Positions 16,323 to 24,285 of a stretch of 53,349 bases of DNA are shown piece by piece (within the stretch, counting starts at the first letter, position 1; every line of letters begins with the position of its first letter). A program made the translations under genes and the position numbers. Origin of the DNA: Candidatus Bathyarchaeota archaeon (GTDB lineage: Archaea; Thermoproteota; Bathyarchaeia; Bathyarchaeales; UBA233); the NCBI GenBank assembly GCA_025057795.1, contig JANXEP010000042.1:1-53349 (forward strand), written 5' to 3'. A model generated the notes under the pieces. That model ran no database searches, had not been told where the DNA came from, and saw nothing but the letters and a program-made list of their open reading frames with translations.

Positions 16323-17546
16323 ATGCAGAGGGCTTATTCGCGGCTGCTGGGAATAGTTGGGAAACCCAACACTGGAAAATCCACATTTTTCAGCGCTGCA
16401 ACTTTGGCGCCTGCTGAAATCGCCAACTACCCATTCACAACCATAAAGCCTAATAGAGGCGTAGGCTATGTGCGGACGCCATGCGTCTGCAAAGAATTCA
16501 AAGTTAAAGACACGCCTGTCAACTCAGTATGTCTTGACGGCGTAAGGCTTATCCCAGTGGAGTTTATCGATTGCGCTGGCCTTGTGCCCGGCGCATGGCA
16601 GGGGAGAGGCTTGGGCAACCAGTTCTTGGACGAGATAAGAAAAGCGGATGTTCTAATCCACGTTGTCGACGCCTCTGGAGGAACAGACTGTGAAGGCAGA
16701 ATTTGTAAGCCAGGCGAGCACGACCCTTTGGAGGATGTGAAGTTCCTTGAACGTGAAATAACCATGTGGATTGCAAACATCCTCAGGAAAGACTGGCCAA
16801 AAATGGCTAGAACCGCGGAATCCACATCAAAGGATCTTCTCTCAATTCTAGAGGAGAGGCTCAGTGGACTAGCCATAAAACGAGCCAACATCTTTGAGGC
16901 TGTTAGGAGAACTGGGTTAAATGCGGAGAAACCGACAGCTTGGAGTGAGGAAGATTTTCTGAGGTTTATTGATGTGCTTAGGCAGATAGCCAAACCCATG
17001 TTGATCGCCGCCAACAAGATGGACTTGCCGACAGCTGAAGAAAACTTTGAAAGGCTTAAGAAACTGAACTATTTGGTGGTTCCATGCTGCGCCGAGGCAG
17101 AACTGGCCCTGCGAAGGGCTGCGGAGAAAAAGCTGATAGAATATAGGCCTGGAGACTGCACTTTCAAAATACTGGACCGTGGAAAGCTGACTGAAAGCCA
17201 ATTTAAAGCCCTAGAAACCATAAAGGAGAAGGTTTTGCTCAAGTTTGGCTCCACGGGAGTTCAAGACGCCGTAAACATGGCTTACTTTAAACTCTTAAAC
17301 ATGATAACGGTTTATCCCGTTGAAGATCTGGAACACCTGTCCGACCACAATGGGAGAGTTTTACCCGACGCTTACTTGGTCCCCTATGGGACAACGGCGA
17401 GGGAGCTTGCCTACCTGATTCACACGGAGCTCGGCGAAAGCTTCATTTACGCCGTGGAGGCCAGAGAACGCAAAAGGGTTGGCGAAGACTACATCCTTAA
17501 GGATAGAGATGTAATTTCCATCGTAAGCGCCAAAAAGAGAGCTTAA
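16323..17546 (+). CDS. YchF/OLA1-related GTP-binding protein
   Basis: Obg-like P-loop NTPase of 407 residues, the usual length for archaeal YchF. G1 is GIVGKPNTGKST, switch I region NYPFTTIKPNRGVGYV, G3 DCAGLVPGAWQGRGLGNQFLD, and G4 AANKMDLPTAEE. A TGS domain ends the protein (VPYGTTARELAYLIHTELGESFIYAVEAR). NKMD is the guanine-type specificity motif; eukaryotic OLA1 has NxxE and prefers ATP, so this one likely binds GTP. It is expected to work on the ribosome or in translation stress. Confidence 0.93.
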   Translation: MQRAYSRLLGIVGKPNTGKSTFFSAATLAPAEIANYPFTTIKPNRGVGYVRTPCVCKEFKVKDTPVNSVCLDGVRLIPVEFIDCAGLVPGAWQGRGLGNQFLDEIRKADVLIHVVDASGGTDCEGRICKPGEHDPLEDVKFLEREITMWIANILRKDWPKMARTAESTSKDLLSILEERLSGLAIKRANIFEAVRRTGLNAEKPTAWSEEDFLRFIDVLRQIAKPMLIAANKMDLPTAEENFERLKKLNYLVVPCCAEAELALRRAAEKKLIEYRPGDCTFKILDRGKLTESQFKALETIKEKVLLKFGSTGVQDAVNMAYFKLLNMITVYPVEDLEHLSDHNGRVLPDAYLVPYGTTARELAYLIHTELGESFIYAVEARERKRVGEDYILKDRDVISIVSAKKRA

Positions 17547-17561
17547 AGGCTTAAAACGGGT

Positions 17562-18347
17562 TTAAGCCCCGAAACGCCTTTTCCGATTTTGAAAGGTGCG
17601 AACAGCCCTCAAAAGGTCTATAAAACGGAAATCAGGCCAATAAACATCCAAGAAACAGAGCTCACTATAAGCGGACTGCCAAAGAAGGAAGCCGCTTAAC
17701 CTTTCCTCCCCAGACGTTCTTATAATTAGGTCTGGATCTTGCTTGGGTAAGTGTGAAGTGTAAAGGTATTTTTCAAAAAGGTTTTCGCTAACATCTTCCG
17801 GCTTCAGCTCCTTTTTTTGCACTTTCTCAGCTATCTTTCTCGCGGCGTCCACTATTTCAGCTCTTCCGCCATAAGCGAAGGCTATGTTTAAAAAGTGTTT
17901 ATCATAGTTTTGGGTGGCTTTCTCCACTTCTTCAATGAGTTTCTGAAGGTTTTCAGGCAGCAAGTGTCTTCTGCCAATAACCTTAACGCGCACCCTGTTT
18001 TTGTGAAGTCTATCATCCTTAAGGATTCTCTGGAGTTTCTCGCTTGCAATCCGCATGATCTCCTCAACCTCTTTTTGGGGGCGTCGGAAGTTCTCCGTTG
18101 AAAAAGCATAAAGCGTTACGGCCTTAACGTTAAGCTTTAAGCACCATTCTAGCAGCTGTTCAACTTTTTCAGCGCCTTTCTGGTGGCCGAGCCATGGTTC
18201 AAGGTCTTTCTCCGAAGCCCACCTTCTGTTTCCATCCAAGATTATGGCTATGTGCTCGGGTTTAACATGGTTTTTAACCTGATGCCACAACCATTTTTCA
18301 TACAGCTTATAAGCGCCTATGGCTGAGAGGATGCTTTTAAGCATCAT
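17562..18347 (-). CDS. uppS: cis-Prenyltransferase (undecaprenyl-type diphosphate synthase)
   Basis: Protein of 261 residues with all five UPPS regions, including HIAIILDGNRRWASE, LYAFSTENFRRP, IAFAYGGRAEI, DPDLIIRTSGEERLSGFLLWQSAYSEL and FLDVYWPDF. It extends allylic diphosphates with cis-isoprene units to make the dolichyl-type lipid carrier for glycosylation in archaea. The Asp in DGN and the RTSGE Arg are the catalytic and phosphate-binding residues. Its start overlaps the stop of mtnP by four bases, and it is last in a five-gene minus-strand operon. Confidence 0.93.
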   Translation of the reverse strand: MMLKSILSAIGAYKLYEKWLWHQVKNHVKPEHIAIILDGNRRWASEKDLEPWLGHQKGAEKVEQLLEWCLKLNVKAVTLYAFSTENFRRPQKEVEEIMRIASEKLQRILKDDRLHKNRVRVKVIGRRHLLPENLQKLIEEVEKATQNYDKHFLNIAFAYGGRAEIVDAARKIAEKVQKKELKPEDVSENLFEKYLYTSHLPKQDPDLIIRTSGEERLSGFLLWQSAYSELCFLDVYWPDFRFIDLLRAVRTFQNRKRRFGA

Positions 18348-19138
18348 TTGAGCCTCGCATCTTTAAGGGCGTGCATGCATGGACAGTTGCCGCGCTCAAC
18401 GGGTAAAGCCTTAACGGCTCCAATTAAGATTTGCTCCACTTTTGGGGCAACCCTCTTTGAAATCTCAAAAACCTCAGATGATGTTAAGCGATCCTGCATG
18501 CCCGCAGCCATGTTTGAGACGAAACAAAGCGTTGCATAACACATTTCAAGCTCCCGCGCAAGCGCAGCCTCCGGAGCTCCCGTCATCCCCACAACGTCGA
18601 AGCCTAAACGCCTAAACATTTCAATCTCCGCAGGCGACTCAAAACGCGGCCCTTCAGTGCACACAAGCACTGCGCTATCCCAATGGGTTAAACCGCTTTC
18701 TTCAGCCTTCTCAATCAAAAATTTGCGTATTTCTGGGCAGTATGGCTGAGAAAAGTCTATGTGTGTCACAGGCGCCTCATCATAAAAGGTTGTGGGACGG
18801 GACTTTGTAAAGTCAACCAAGTCATGGGGGACAACGATGTCGCCCGGTTTAAAACGCGGGTTTATGGCACCAACAGCGTTTATCGCCATAATTCGCTCTA
18901 CGCCCATTTTATGTAACGCGTAAAGGTTTGCTCTATAATTCACTTTGTGCGGGGGTACGGAGTGTTCTGGGCCGTGTCTTGGTAGAAAAATTACTTCTTT
19001 ACTTTCAATTTTTCCCAAAATCAGAGGAGGGGGAATTCCATATGGTGTTCCTAAACGTATTTGCTGAGCGCTGGTGAACAGCTTTTCGAAACCCGTTCCA
19101 CCAATTATTGCTATCTTAACTTTCTTCAAACTCTTCAA
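18344..19138 (-). CDS. mtnP: S-methyl-5'-thioadenosine phosphorylase
   Basis: Purine nucleoside phosphorylase family protein of 264 residues. GGTGFEKLF at the start, LPRHGPEHSVPPHKVNYRAN, INAVGAINPRFKPGDIVVPHDLVDFT and the MTGAPEAALARELEM block are diagnostic. It splits methylthioadenosine from polyamine or radical SAM reactions, returning adenine and methylthioribose 1-phosphate. The C-terminal CPC pair resembles the CXC motif of Sulfolobus MTAP II. Purine specificity (adenine or hypoxanthine) cannot be settled by eye. It overlaps DUF373 by 23 bp upstream and uppS by 4 bp downstream. Confidence 0.9.
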   Translation of the reverse strand: MKSLKKVKIAIIGGTGFEKLFTSAQQIRLGTPYGIPPPLILGKIESKEVIFLPRHGPEHSVPPHKVNYRANLYALHKMGVERIMAINAVGAINPRFKPGDIVVPHDLVDFTKSRPTTFYDEAPVTHIDFSQPYCPEIRKFLIEKAEESGLTHWDSAVLVCTEGPRFESPAEIEMFRRLGFDVVGMTGAPEAALARELEMCYATLCFVSNMAAGMQDRLTSSEVFEISKRVAPKVEQILIGAVKALPVERGNCPCMHALKDARLK

Positions 19139-20309
19139 CTTTCTCTTTAGCCTCCTTGAAGAAGCCCTTTGCAGAACGCTGAATCACAATTATGATTAGC
19201 AGAGAGGCTATTCCAATCAAAATGCCTATGACAATTGCGAATATTAATGTTCCATAACCTATTTCGGGGTTAACGAGGATCTTGGCTGTAGCATCCAAAA
19301 TCTGCCTACTCCAGCCTATCAAAACAATTAGGGCTATGTTACGGAGTAGCCTAGCATCCCGCTCAAAATACCACCTTATAGCCCTCCCGGACAACGCCAC
19401 GCAGACACCTACTATGGCAAGGTCTTTGGAAGCATCGACAAAGATTCCTGCAGCTTTTGGGAAGAGGGTAAGCCAATTATCCCAGTCCATGCCTATAGGC
19501 GCGGCTGCATTCCACCCCAAGTAGAGGCCAACTGCAAAGCATAAAAGTCCGGCGAGTACCGAGTATACTGAAATTTGCACCCGTAAAGGCGGCGGAGAAT
19601 ACTCCCTGATCCACCTATAGAAGTTTTTAACCAGCCTGTCAACTCCGAAACCTTTCACAAACATGAACAGGCCTAGAACAATAACAAAAGCCATTAGATA
19701 GTAATGGACTAAGCCGAATGCGGCGAGAACGCCTAAAATTAAAAGCAAAACGCCAGGGAGCCCCAACGCTATTCTGGAGTAACGTGGATTTTCCAGAAGC
19801 ATCTTTAAGTACCTCGTGAACAGAGCAGCGGTTTCCTCAATGGATTCACTATGCTTTACCACTACTCGCCGGACGGAAGAAACGGGCACTCGAGACTCCA
19901 CGAGGGGCAATACAGCCTCGTCGGAATAGCCATCTGTAACCAATATCACTTCGTCTGCTTTGAAAGAATTCAACACCTCGTTTAACTCCGCAACCATCTT
20001 CCTATCTGCGCCAACGCCGCCAAGCTCCGAACCGGAAATGGTTGCCACTTCAAAGATTTCATCGTTTTTGCCCTCGCTTTGTAGACGATCATGGAGGCGT
20101 ATAGCTTCAAACATGGCGTTTGCATCGGGTTCTTCAGGATCCTTTAAAGCCAAAGCGACAGCCGCGTTAAGGTTGCTCTCCCTGCCAAGCAGAGGAGTTT
20201 TAATTTGCGCTTTCATTCCTAAATCGCCGTCTCTGTCAACGCAGAGAATTAGAATGCGCTTCTGCTTCCCCTTTTCTTCACCTTTTGAAGCCATTGTCCC
20301 TGCTCTCAT
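19116..20309 (-). CDS. DUF373 family membrane protein
   Basis: Archaeal DUF373 protein of 397 residues. The cytosolic N-terminal half opens with RILILCVDRDGDLGMKAQIKTPLLGRE and has VATISGSELGGVGADRKMV and VILVTDGYSDEAVLPLV. Seven or so hydrophobic segments follow from residue 185 to the end. The function is unknown; DUF373 genes are widespread in archaea. An ATG at 20294 is a plausible shorter start. It lies between the coiled-coil gene and mtnP in one operon. Confidence 0.85.
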   Translation of the reverse strand: MRAGTMASKGEEKGKQKRILILCVDRDGDLGMKAQIKTPLLGRESNLNAAVALALKDPEEPDANAMFEAIRLHDRLQSEGKNDEIFEVATISGSELGGVGADRKMVAELNEVLNSFKADEVILVTDGYSDEAVLPLVESRVPVSSVRRVVVKHSESIEETAALFTRYLKMLLENPRYSRIALGLPGVLLLILGVLAAFGLVHYYLMAFVIVLGLFMFVKGFGVDRLVKNFYRWIREYSPPPLRVQISVYSVLAGLLCFAVGLYLGWNAAAPIGMDWDNWLTLFPKAAGIFVDASKDLAIVGVCVALSGRAIRWYFERDARLLRNIALIVLIGWSRQILDATAKILVNPEIGYGTLIFAIVIGILIGIASLLIIIVIQRSAKGFFKEAKEKVEEFEES

Positions 20310-20331
20310 TCATTAATTATTCAAGGTTACT

Positions 20332-21204
20332 TTAATTTTGTGTTGTTCCCTTTTCCGCGAGCACTTTAAATTCTTCCCATGTCAATTTTTCGCCTCGCTT
20401 AAGCTTTTCTCTAGCCTGTTTTTCCATGTTCGCCAAAAGTTCCTCCTCAACTTTTTTCCGCGCCTTCTTCTCCTCCGCCAAAATCTCCATCCTAAGCTGG
20501 GTTATCTCGCCTGAAACTTTTTCTATCTCAGACTGGAACGGTTTAATCCTCTCTTTTGCCTGAAGGAAAAGCATGTGAAGATTGTCAGCCTCAACTTTAA
20601 GCTTTTCAGCCTCTTTTATTTTCTCCAACATTTTTTCATGGAATTCTTGGCTTTTCCTTGCTTTTTCAGAAATTTCTTCACTGTAAAACTTGATTCTTGC
20701 CTGCATAGCCTTTATTTCAGCTTTAAGCTCAAGGCTTTTCTGAGCCAGCTGCTCAATTTTTCTGCAAACATTTAATTGGATTTCCAGCTGTTTAACCCTT
20801 TCGACAAGCTTCTTTTCATCCTGCAAGCTTAGAGGCGTCGTCTGAATTTCCCATTCAAGGCCTTCAATTTCTCCTTTAAGTTTTTGAAGGCTCTTATTCG
20901 GCCTTTTCTTTTCCAATTCCATGATTTCCTGTCTTAAAACTTTAAGCTCTTCGATTTTCTGGGCTTTATCCTTTCTGGTTTCTTCTCTCTGTTTTTTCAA
21001 CTCTTTGATTTCCATGTTTATTTGGTCTCGGGTTTTTCGAGTTTCAAAAATTTCAGCGAGTAAATTCTTAAACGCCTCATTGAGCTTGTTTCTTTTCTCG
21101 GCAAGTTCCCTAGCTTCAGCCTCCACCTTGCTTTTTTGCTCTCGCAAAGAGAAAAGTTTACGGTTTAATTCCTCGATTTTCTGGATTTTTTCCCGATTCG
21201 CCAA
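20332..21204 (-). CDS. Coiled-coil protein (COG1340-like)
   Basis: Protein of 290 residues that is almost entirely charged heptad repeats, rich in Glu, Lys and Leu, from residue 5 to 265. It has no membrane segment or Cys site. It resembles archaeal coiled-coil proteins of unknown function (COG1340 type), which may be structural or tethering factors. The conserved tail (EKQAREKLKRGEKLTWEEFKVLAEKG) is a non-coiled element often seen in this group. It abuts the Thg1-like gene upstream with no gap and precedes DUF373 by 22 bp. Confidence 0.75.
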   Translation of the reverse strand: MANREKIQKIEELNRKLFSLREQKSKVEAEARELAEKRNKLNEAFKNLLAEIFETRKTRDQINMEIKELKKQREETRKDKAQKIEELKVLRQEIMELEKKRPNKSLQKLKGEIEGLEWEIQTTPLSLQDEKKLVERVKQLEIQLNVCRKIEQLAQKSLELKAEIKAMQARIKFYSEEISEKARKSQEFHEKMLEKIKEAEKLKVEADNLHMLFLQAKERIKPFQSEIEKVSGEITQLRMEILAEEKKARKKVEEELLANMEKQAREKLKRGEKLTWEEFKVLAEKGTTQN

Positions 21205-21975
21205 TTAGCCTCTCCTTTTCTGCCTAACCCATTCAAGAATCTGCTGGATTAATTTTGCGCCTTCATCGGAGGAGAAGAGGGGTAAATTCCACTCCTCCAT
21301 AATCCTCCAGCGGGTAACCTTCTCGCCAGCTGCCTCCTTTAGGGATGGTTTTTTGTATAGGAGTATACCTCTCCTCTGCCACAACGGGGTTTGCGCCAAG
21401 TTAACGCCGCTTTTAAACAAGGTTTCATGGATTTCTTCGGCTTTTATACCCCTAAGCCTTTTAGCTATTTCTGAGGGTTTATAGCCCATCTTCCTAAAAA
21501 CCCAGTAGGCATAGGCATTATTGTGGTTTCTCCAAGCGTTCACCTGCCTCCAAACCAGATATCCGACCAGTTCTTTGTCGTCTAACACTAAAACTATTCG
21601 CGAGTCAAAGGCGGCTACAACGCTTCTGTTAAAGAGTTTGTTTAGGCATGATGCAAAAGCTGATGAAACCAAACTCGGTATAACCGAGTCTATTTTCTCA
21701 ACCCTTCCACGGAACGGCGCTGGGCTTGTAAATAGGATGTTCAATTCATCGCTTGCAATGTAGATTAGGGCTGGGTTAAACCCCGCTTTAAAAAGGGCTT
21801 CGCCAGAATAAGCTAAGCATTTCGCGAACCTTTCGTCAAAAGGCTTTTCGGCATCAACCGCCTCTGAAAGCTTCCTAAAGTTCCACCCATCTAACCTAAC
21901 GAACACTGGAACATCCAAAGGAACAAGCGTCTCTGAAAAAATCTCATTCTTAGGCCAAACGTTATATTCATCCAA
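21205..21975 (-). CDS. Thg1-like tRNA 3'-5' polymerase (tRNA-His guanylyltransferase family)
   Basis: Protein of 256 residues. The N-terminal palm has VPVFVRLDGWNFRKLSEAV and the second metal motif YIASDELNILF, matching the two carboxylate sites of Thg1 that bind Mg2+. A central VVAAFDSRIVLV and the VWRQVNAWRNHNNAYAYWVF block are also family features. Thg1-like proteins in archaea add bases in the 3'-5' direction to repair or mature tRNA 5' ends, including G-1 of tRNA-His. It is the first gene of the operon that includes coiled-coil, DUF373, mtnP and uppS. Confidence 0.88.
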   Translation of the reverse strand: MDEYNVWPKNEIFSETLVPLDVPVFVRLDGWNFRKLSEAVDAEKPFDERFAKCLAYSGEALFKAGFNPALIYIASDELNILFTSPAPFRGRVEKIDSVIPSLVSSAFASCLNKLFNRSVVAAFDSRIVLVLDDKELVGYLVWRQVNAWRNHNNAYAYWVFRKMGYKPSEIAKRLRGIKAEEIHETLFKSGVNLAQTPLWQRRGILLYKKPSLKEAAGEKVTRWRIMEEWNLPLFSSDEGAKLIQQILEWVRQKRRG

Positions 21976-22057
21976 GTATTAATCCCTGCTGGGATTTGTC
22001 TCAGATTCTCAAAGACTTATTGTCCATAGGTGCTTTTATGTTGTGTGTTTAGGTAAA

Positions 22058-22082
22058 GCTTATATGGTTGGATATTCCATCC
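22058..22082 (+). promoter_or_regulatory. TATA box and palindrome before the ECF S-component gene
   Basis: A TATA box (GCTTATAT region, about 28 bp before the ATG) is followed at 22066-22082 by the imperfect inverted repeat GG.TGGA-TAT-TCCA.CC. The spacing predicts a leaderless mRNA starting at the ATG at 22091, with the palindrome over the start site, as in repression by occlusion. I see no cobalamin riboswitch. Confidence 0.5.
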
Positions 22083-22090
22083 AGTAAACA

Positions 22091-22657
22091 ATGTGGAATA
22101 GTAAAAAAATTTGTATAATAGCCATCGTTGCGGCTTTATGCGTAGGGTCAAATTATGCTCTGGTTGGTGTGCCGAATGTTAAGGTTATGGATTTGTTGGT
22201 TTTTGTTACTGGTTATGTTTTCGGCCCTCTGGTTGGGGCTTTTGTTGGGATTTTTGCATGGTTTGTTTATGGGTTGATTAACCCTTACGGTTTTGTTTTT
22301 CAAATTTGGCTTGCAACAATGTTTTCGGAAGCAATCTATGGTGTTGCTGGAGGTCTTATCAGTAAAAGGTTAACCTCAACTGGTTTTACGGGCAACATAT
22401 TAGAGGCGAGTTTCTCGTTTGGAGCGGCAGGGTTTCTTTTAACGTTCTTTTATGATTTGATTACAAATGTTGTTTATGCTTTAGCGTTTAATGTTCCCAT
22501 GCTTGTGGCTATAATCGCCGGGGTTCCCTTCGCGCTGGTTCATGAGGTGAGTAACGCTGTCCTTTTCGGGGTCTGCTCAGTTCCTTTGGTTACTACGTTG
22601 GAAAAATTTGTAGGAGGTGAGAGTTTTTGGCGTCGGCAAAAAATATGTGGGTCATAG
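22091..22657 (+). CDS. ECF transporter S component
   Basis: Membrane protein of 188 residues with about six hydrophobic helices. The pattern VGVPNVKVMDLLVFVTGYVFGPLVGAFVGIFAWFVYGLINP is typical of S components of energy-coupling-factor vitamin transporters. It binds the substrate in the membrane and needs the EcfA/EcfT module, which is not in the window. The following gene, a DUF4430 protein, has a fold related to transcobalamin C-terminal domains, so cobalamin or a related cofactor is a possible substrate (inferred). Confidence 0.8.
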   Translation: MWNSKKICIIAIVAALCVGSNYALVGVPNVKVMDLLVFVTGYVFGPLVGAFVGIFAWFVYGLINPYGFVFQIWLATMFSEAIYGVAGGLISKRLTSTGFTGNILEASFSFGAAGFLLTFFYDLITNVVYALAFNVPMLVAIIAGVPFALVHEVSNAVLFGVCSVPLVTTLEKFVGGESFWRRQKICGS

Positions 22658-23121
22658 CTACAGTAGTGGTTTTGTGCTGGGCTATCGCCGCTTCGATGCT
22701 TTCCGCCCATTATTATCTCCAGTACAGCAACCTCTACGCTAAATACCGCGACGCGGTGGCGAGGCTTGAAGAGGCGGAGGCTGCAAAAGCAACGATAAAC
22801 CTTGGCATAGACTATGCTAACGGCACCAGAGTATGGTACAATGGCACAAAAGGTTTAACGCTTTACGAGGCTATGCTAAATGCAGGATGGAAAATAGAAG
22901 GCCAATCCTACGGTGCTATGGGCATGTTTATTAAGGCAATCAACGGCGTTGAGCAGTCTATAAGCGAGTCTAAGTATTGGGGCTGGTGGTCTTGGACGGA
23001 TTTCGGATGGAGCCATGGAGGATCAGCATGCGACAAATACGTGGTAAGCCCAGGCGAAACCATCATATGGTACTATTCATACACTGATCCGCAAACTTTC
23101 CAGATGACCGCGCCGCCCTAA
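22627..23121 (+). CDS. Membrane-anchored DUF4430 (transcobalamin C-terminal-like) protein
   Basis: Protein of 164 residues: an N-terminal membrane anchor or signal (residues 7-27), a short coiled segment, then one DUF4430 domain. The domain is seen in GLTLYEAMLNAGW, then YWGWWSWTDFGWSHGGSACDKYVVSPGETIIWYYSYTDP, which is the typical end. The domain is extracellular and likely feeds ligand to the S component upstream. It overlaps that gene by 31 bp, and its TTG start follows the strong RBS GGAGGTGA at 22612-22619 region. Confidence 0.8.
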   Translation: MASAKNMWVIATVVVLCWAIAASMLSAHYYLQYSNLYAKYRDAVARLEEAEAAKATINLGIDYANGTRVWYNGTKGLTLYEAMLNAGWKIEGQSYGAMGMFIKAINGVEQSISESKYWGWWSWTDFGWSHGGSACDKYVVSPGETIIWYYSYTDPQTFQMTAPP

Positions 23122-23215
23122 AGTCTATAAGAAAACCTTCATTCATCCTTTTATTTTTGGCTTTTGCAGAAGCAAAGCTAAAGTTTTGGGTTACGGTGAG
23201 AAGTGAGTAATCCTG

Positions 23216-24187
23216 CTAGCTTAGTTCTTTTAAGGCTTTGAGCCGCTTAATTATGTTTGGGTGGGTTGAGAAAAGCTCAACAATTCTATCCAGGGTGGTT
23301 ACCTTTCGAGACAGGATTTCTTGGACAAGTTTTTGGTCACCTGAGGATAGGGCGGAAATTTCCATCGCGTCTGTTTCAGCGTGGTCTGGGTCTGCTATGA
23401 ATAGGGCTTTAAAGGCGCTTAGGTTTTGCATCTCCTTTCGTCTGCTTCCCATGTTTCTGGTTGAGTAAACTATTTTTGCTAAGCCTTCGGAAAGCTTTTG
23501 CGCTCCGCTTTCCACTATGTTAACGCTGTGTCTGTCAGCATAGTATTCGCGGAGGCGGCTTAGGTGGAGTATGAACAGGTTTAGAACCCATGAAACGGCC
23601 ATGAACCCTATACCGAGCGCTGCAGCTCCCCCGTTTCCCTCCCTTCGCCTGCTGTACATGGATGAAAGCATAAGCGAATAGCCAATGTAGTAGAAGAGGG
23701 CTGGCAAAAGCGACACAAACATCATTATCTGTACGTCTCTATGCTTCAAGTGTCCAAGCTCATGGCCGATGACGGCTTCAACCTCGTCATAGTCAAGGGT
23801 TTTCAATAGTCCGCTGGTTACTGCCACTCGGCTTCCAGCTATGGGCGAGCCGTATGCAAAGGCGTTGGGGATGGGAATCTGGGCAAGCATAAGCCTCGGC
23901 TTTTTAATTCCGCTTTTTCTGCTTAGGTTTTCAACCATCTCGTGAAGCTTCGGGTTTTCGCCTTCAGGGATTTCGCGCACGTGGTACAGCGCGTCAATAA
24001 TGTAGGGGGATATTAGCCACTGTCCCACATTGAATGCTACGACTAGCACACCCAACGTAATTAGATCAAGCGCGCCAAATAGGCTTAAGATTAGCGTGAA
24101 AACTAGCGTGGACAGGCCTATTATGAAGGCTAGGGTTCCAATCATGGATGCACGGAGTTTCCAAGCGCTTGGCACTTTTTCACCCAA
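23216..24187 (-). CDS. htpX: HtpX-type zinc metalloprotease
   Basis: Membrane protease of 323 residues. Two N-terminal helices (residues 14-60) are followed by the HEXXH site in AVIGHELGHLKHRDV, two more helices, and the third zinc ligand region in REYYADRHSV (Glu within LREYYAD). It degrades damaged membrane proteins. The longest frame starts with TTG. It stands alone, divergent from the MetE-like gene with 98 bp between, which holds AT-rich promoter elements for both. Confidence 0.92.
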   Translation of the reverse strand: MGEKVPSAWKLRASMIGTLAFIIGLSTLVFTLILSLFGALDLITLGVLVVAFNVGQWLISPYIIDALYHVREIPEGENPKLHEMVENLSRKSGIKKPRLMLAQIPIPNAFAYGSPIAGSRVAVTSGLLKTLDYDEVEAVIGHELGHLKHRDVQIMMFVSLLPALFYYIGYSLMLSSMYSRRREGNGGAAALGIGFMAVSWVLNLFILHLSRLREYYADRHSVNIVESGAQKLSEGLAKIVYSTRNMGSRRKEMQNLSAFKALFIADPDHAETDAMEISALSSGDQKLVQEILSRKVTTLDRIVELFSTHPNIIKRLKALKELS

Positions 24188-24285
24188 GTAAACTTCACCA
24201 AAAGGAACTTGCTTATATTTGTTACTCTTTAAGAAGTGCGTTTTAACTGGTTAGTTTAATTAGCCCTAACGCTTAATTTTCTACT

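Noticed and set aside
21976..22090. Cobalamin riboswitch before the ECF S component
   Set aside because: No B12-box-like sequence is visible, and the TATA spacing leaves almost no leader for a riboswitch.
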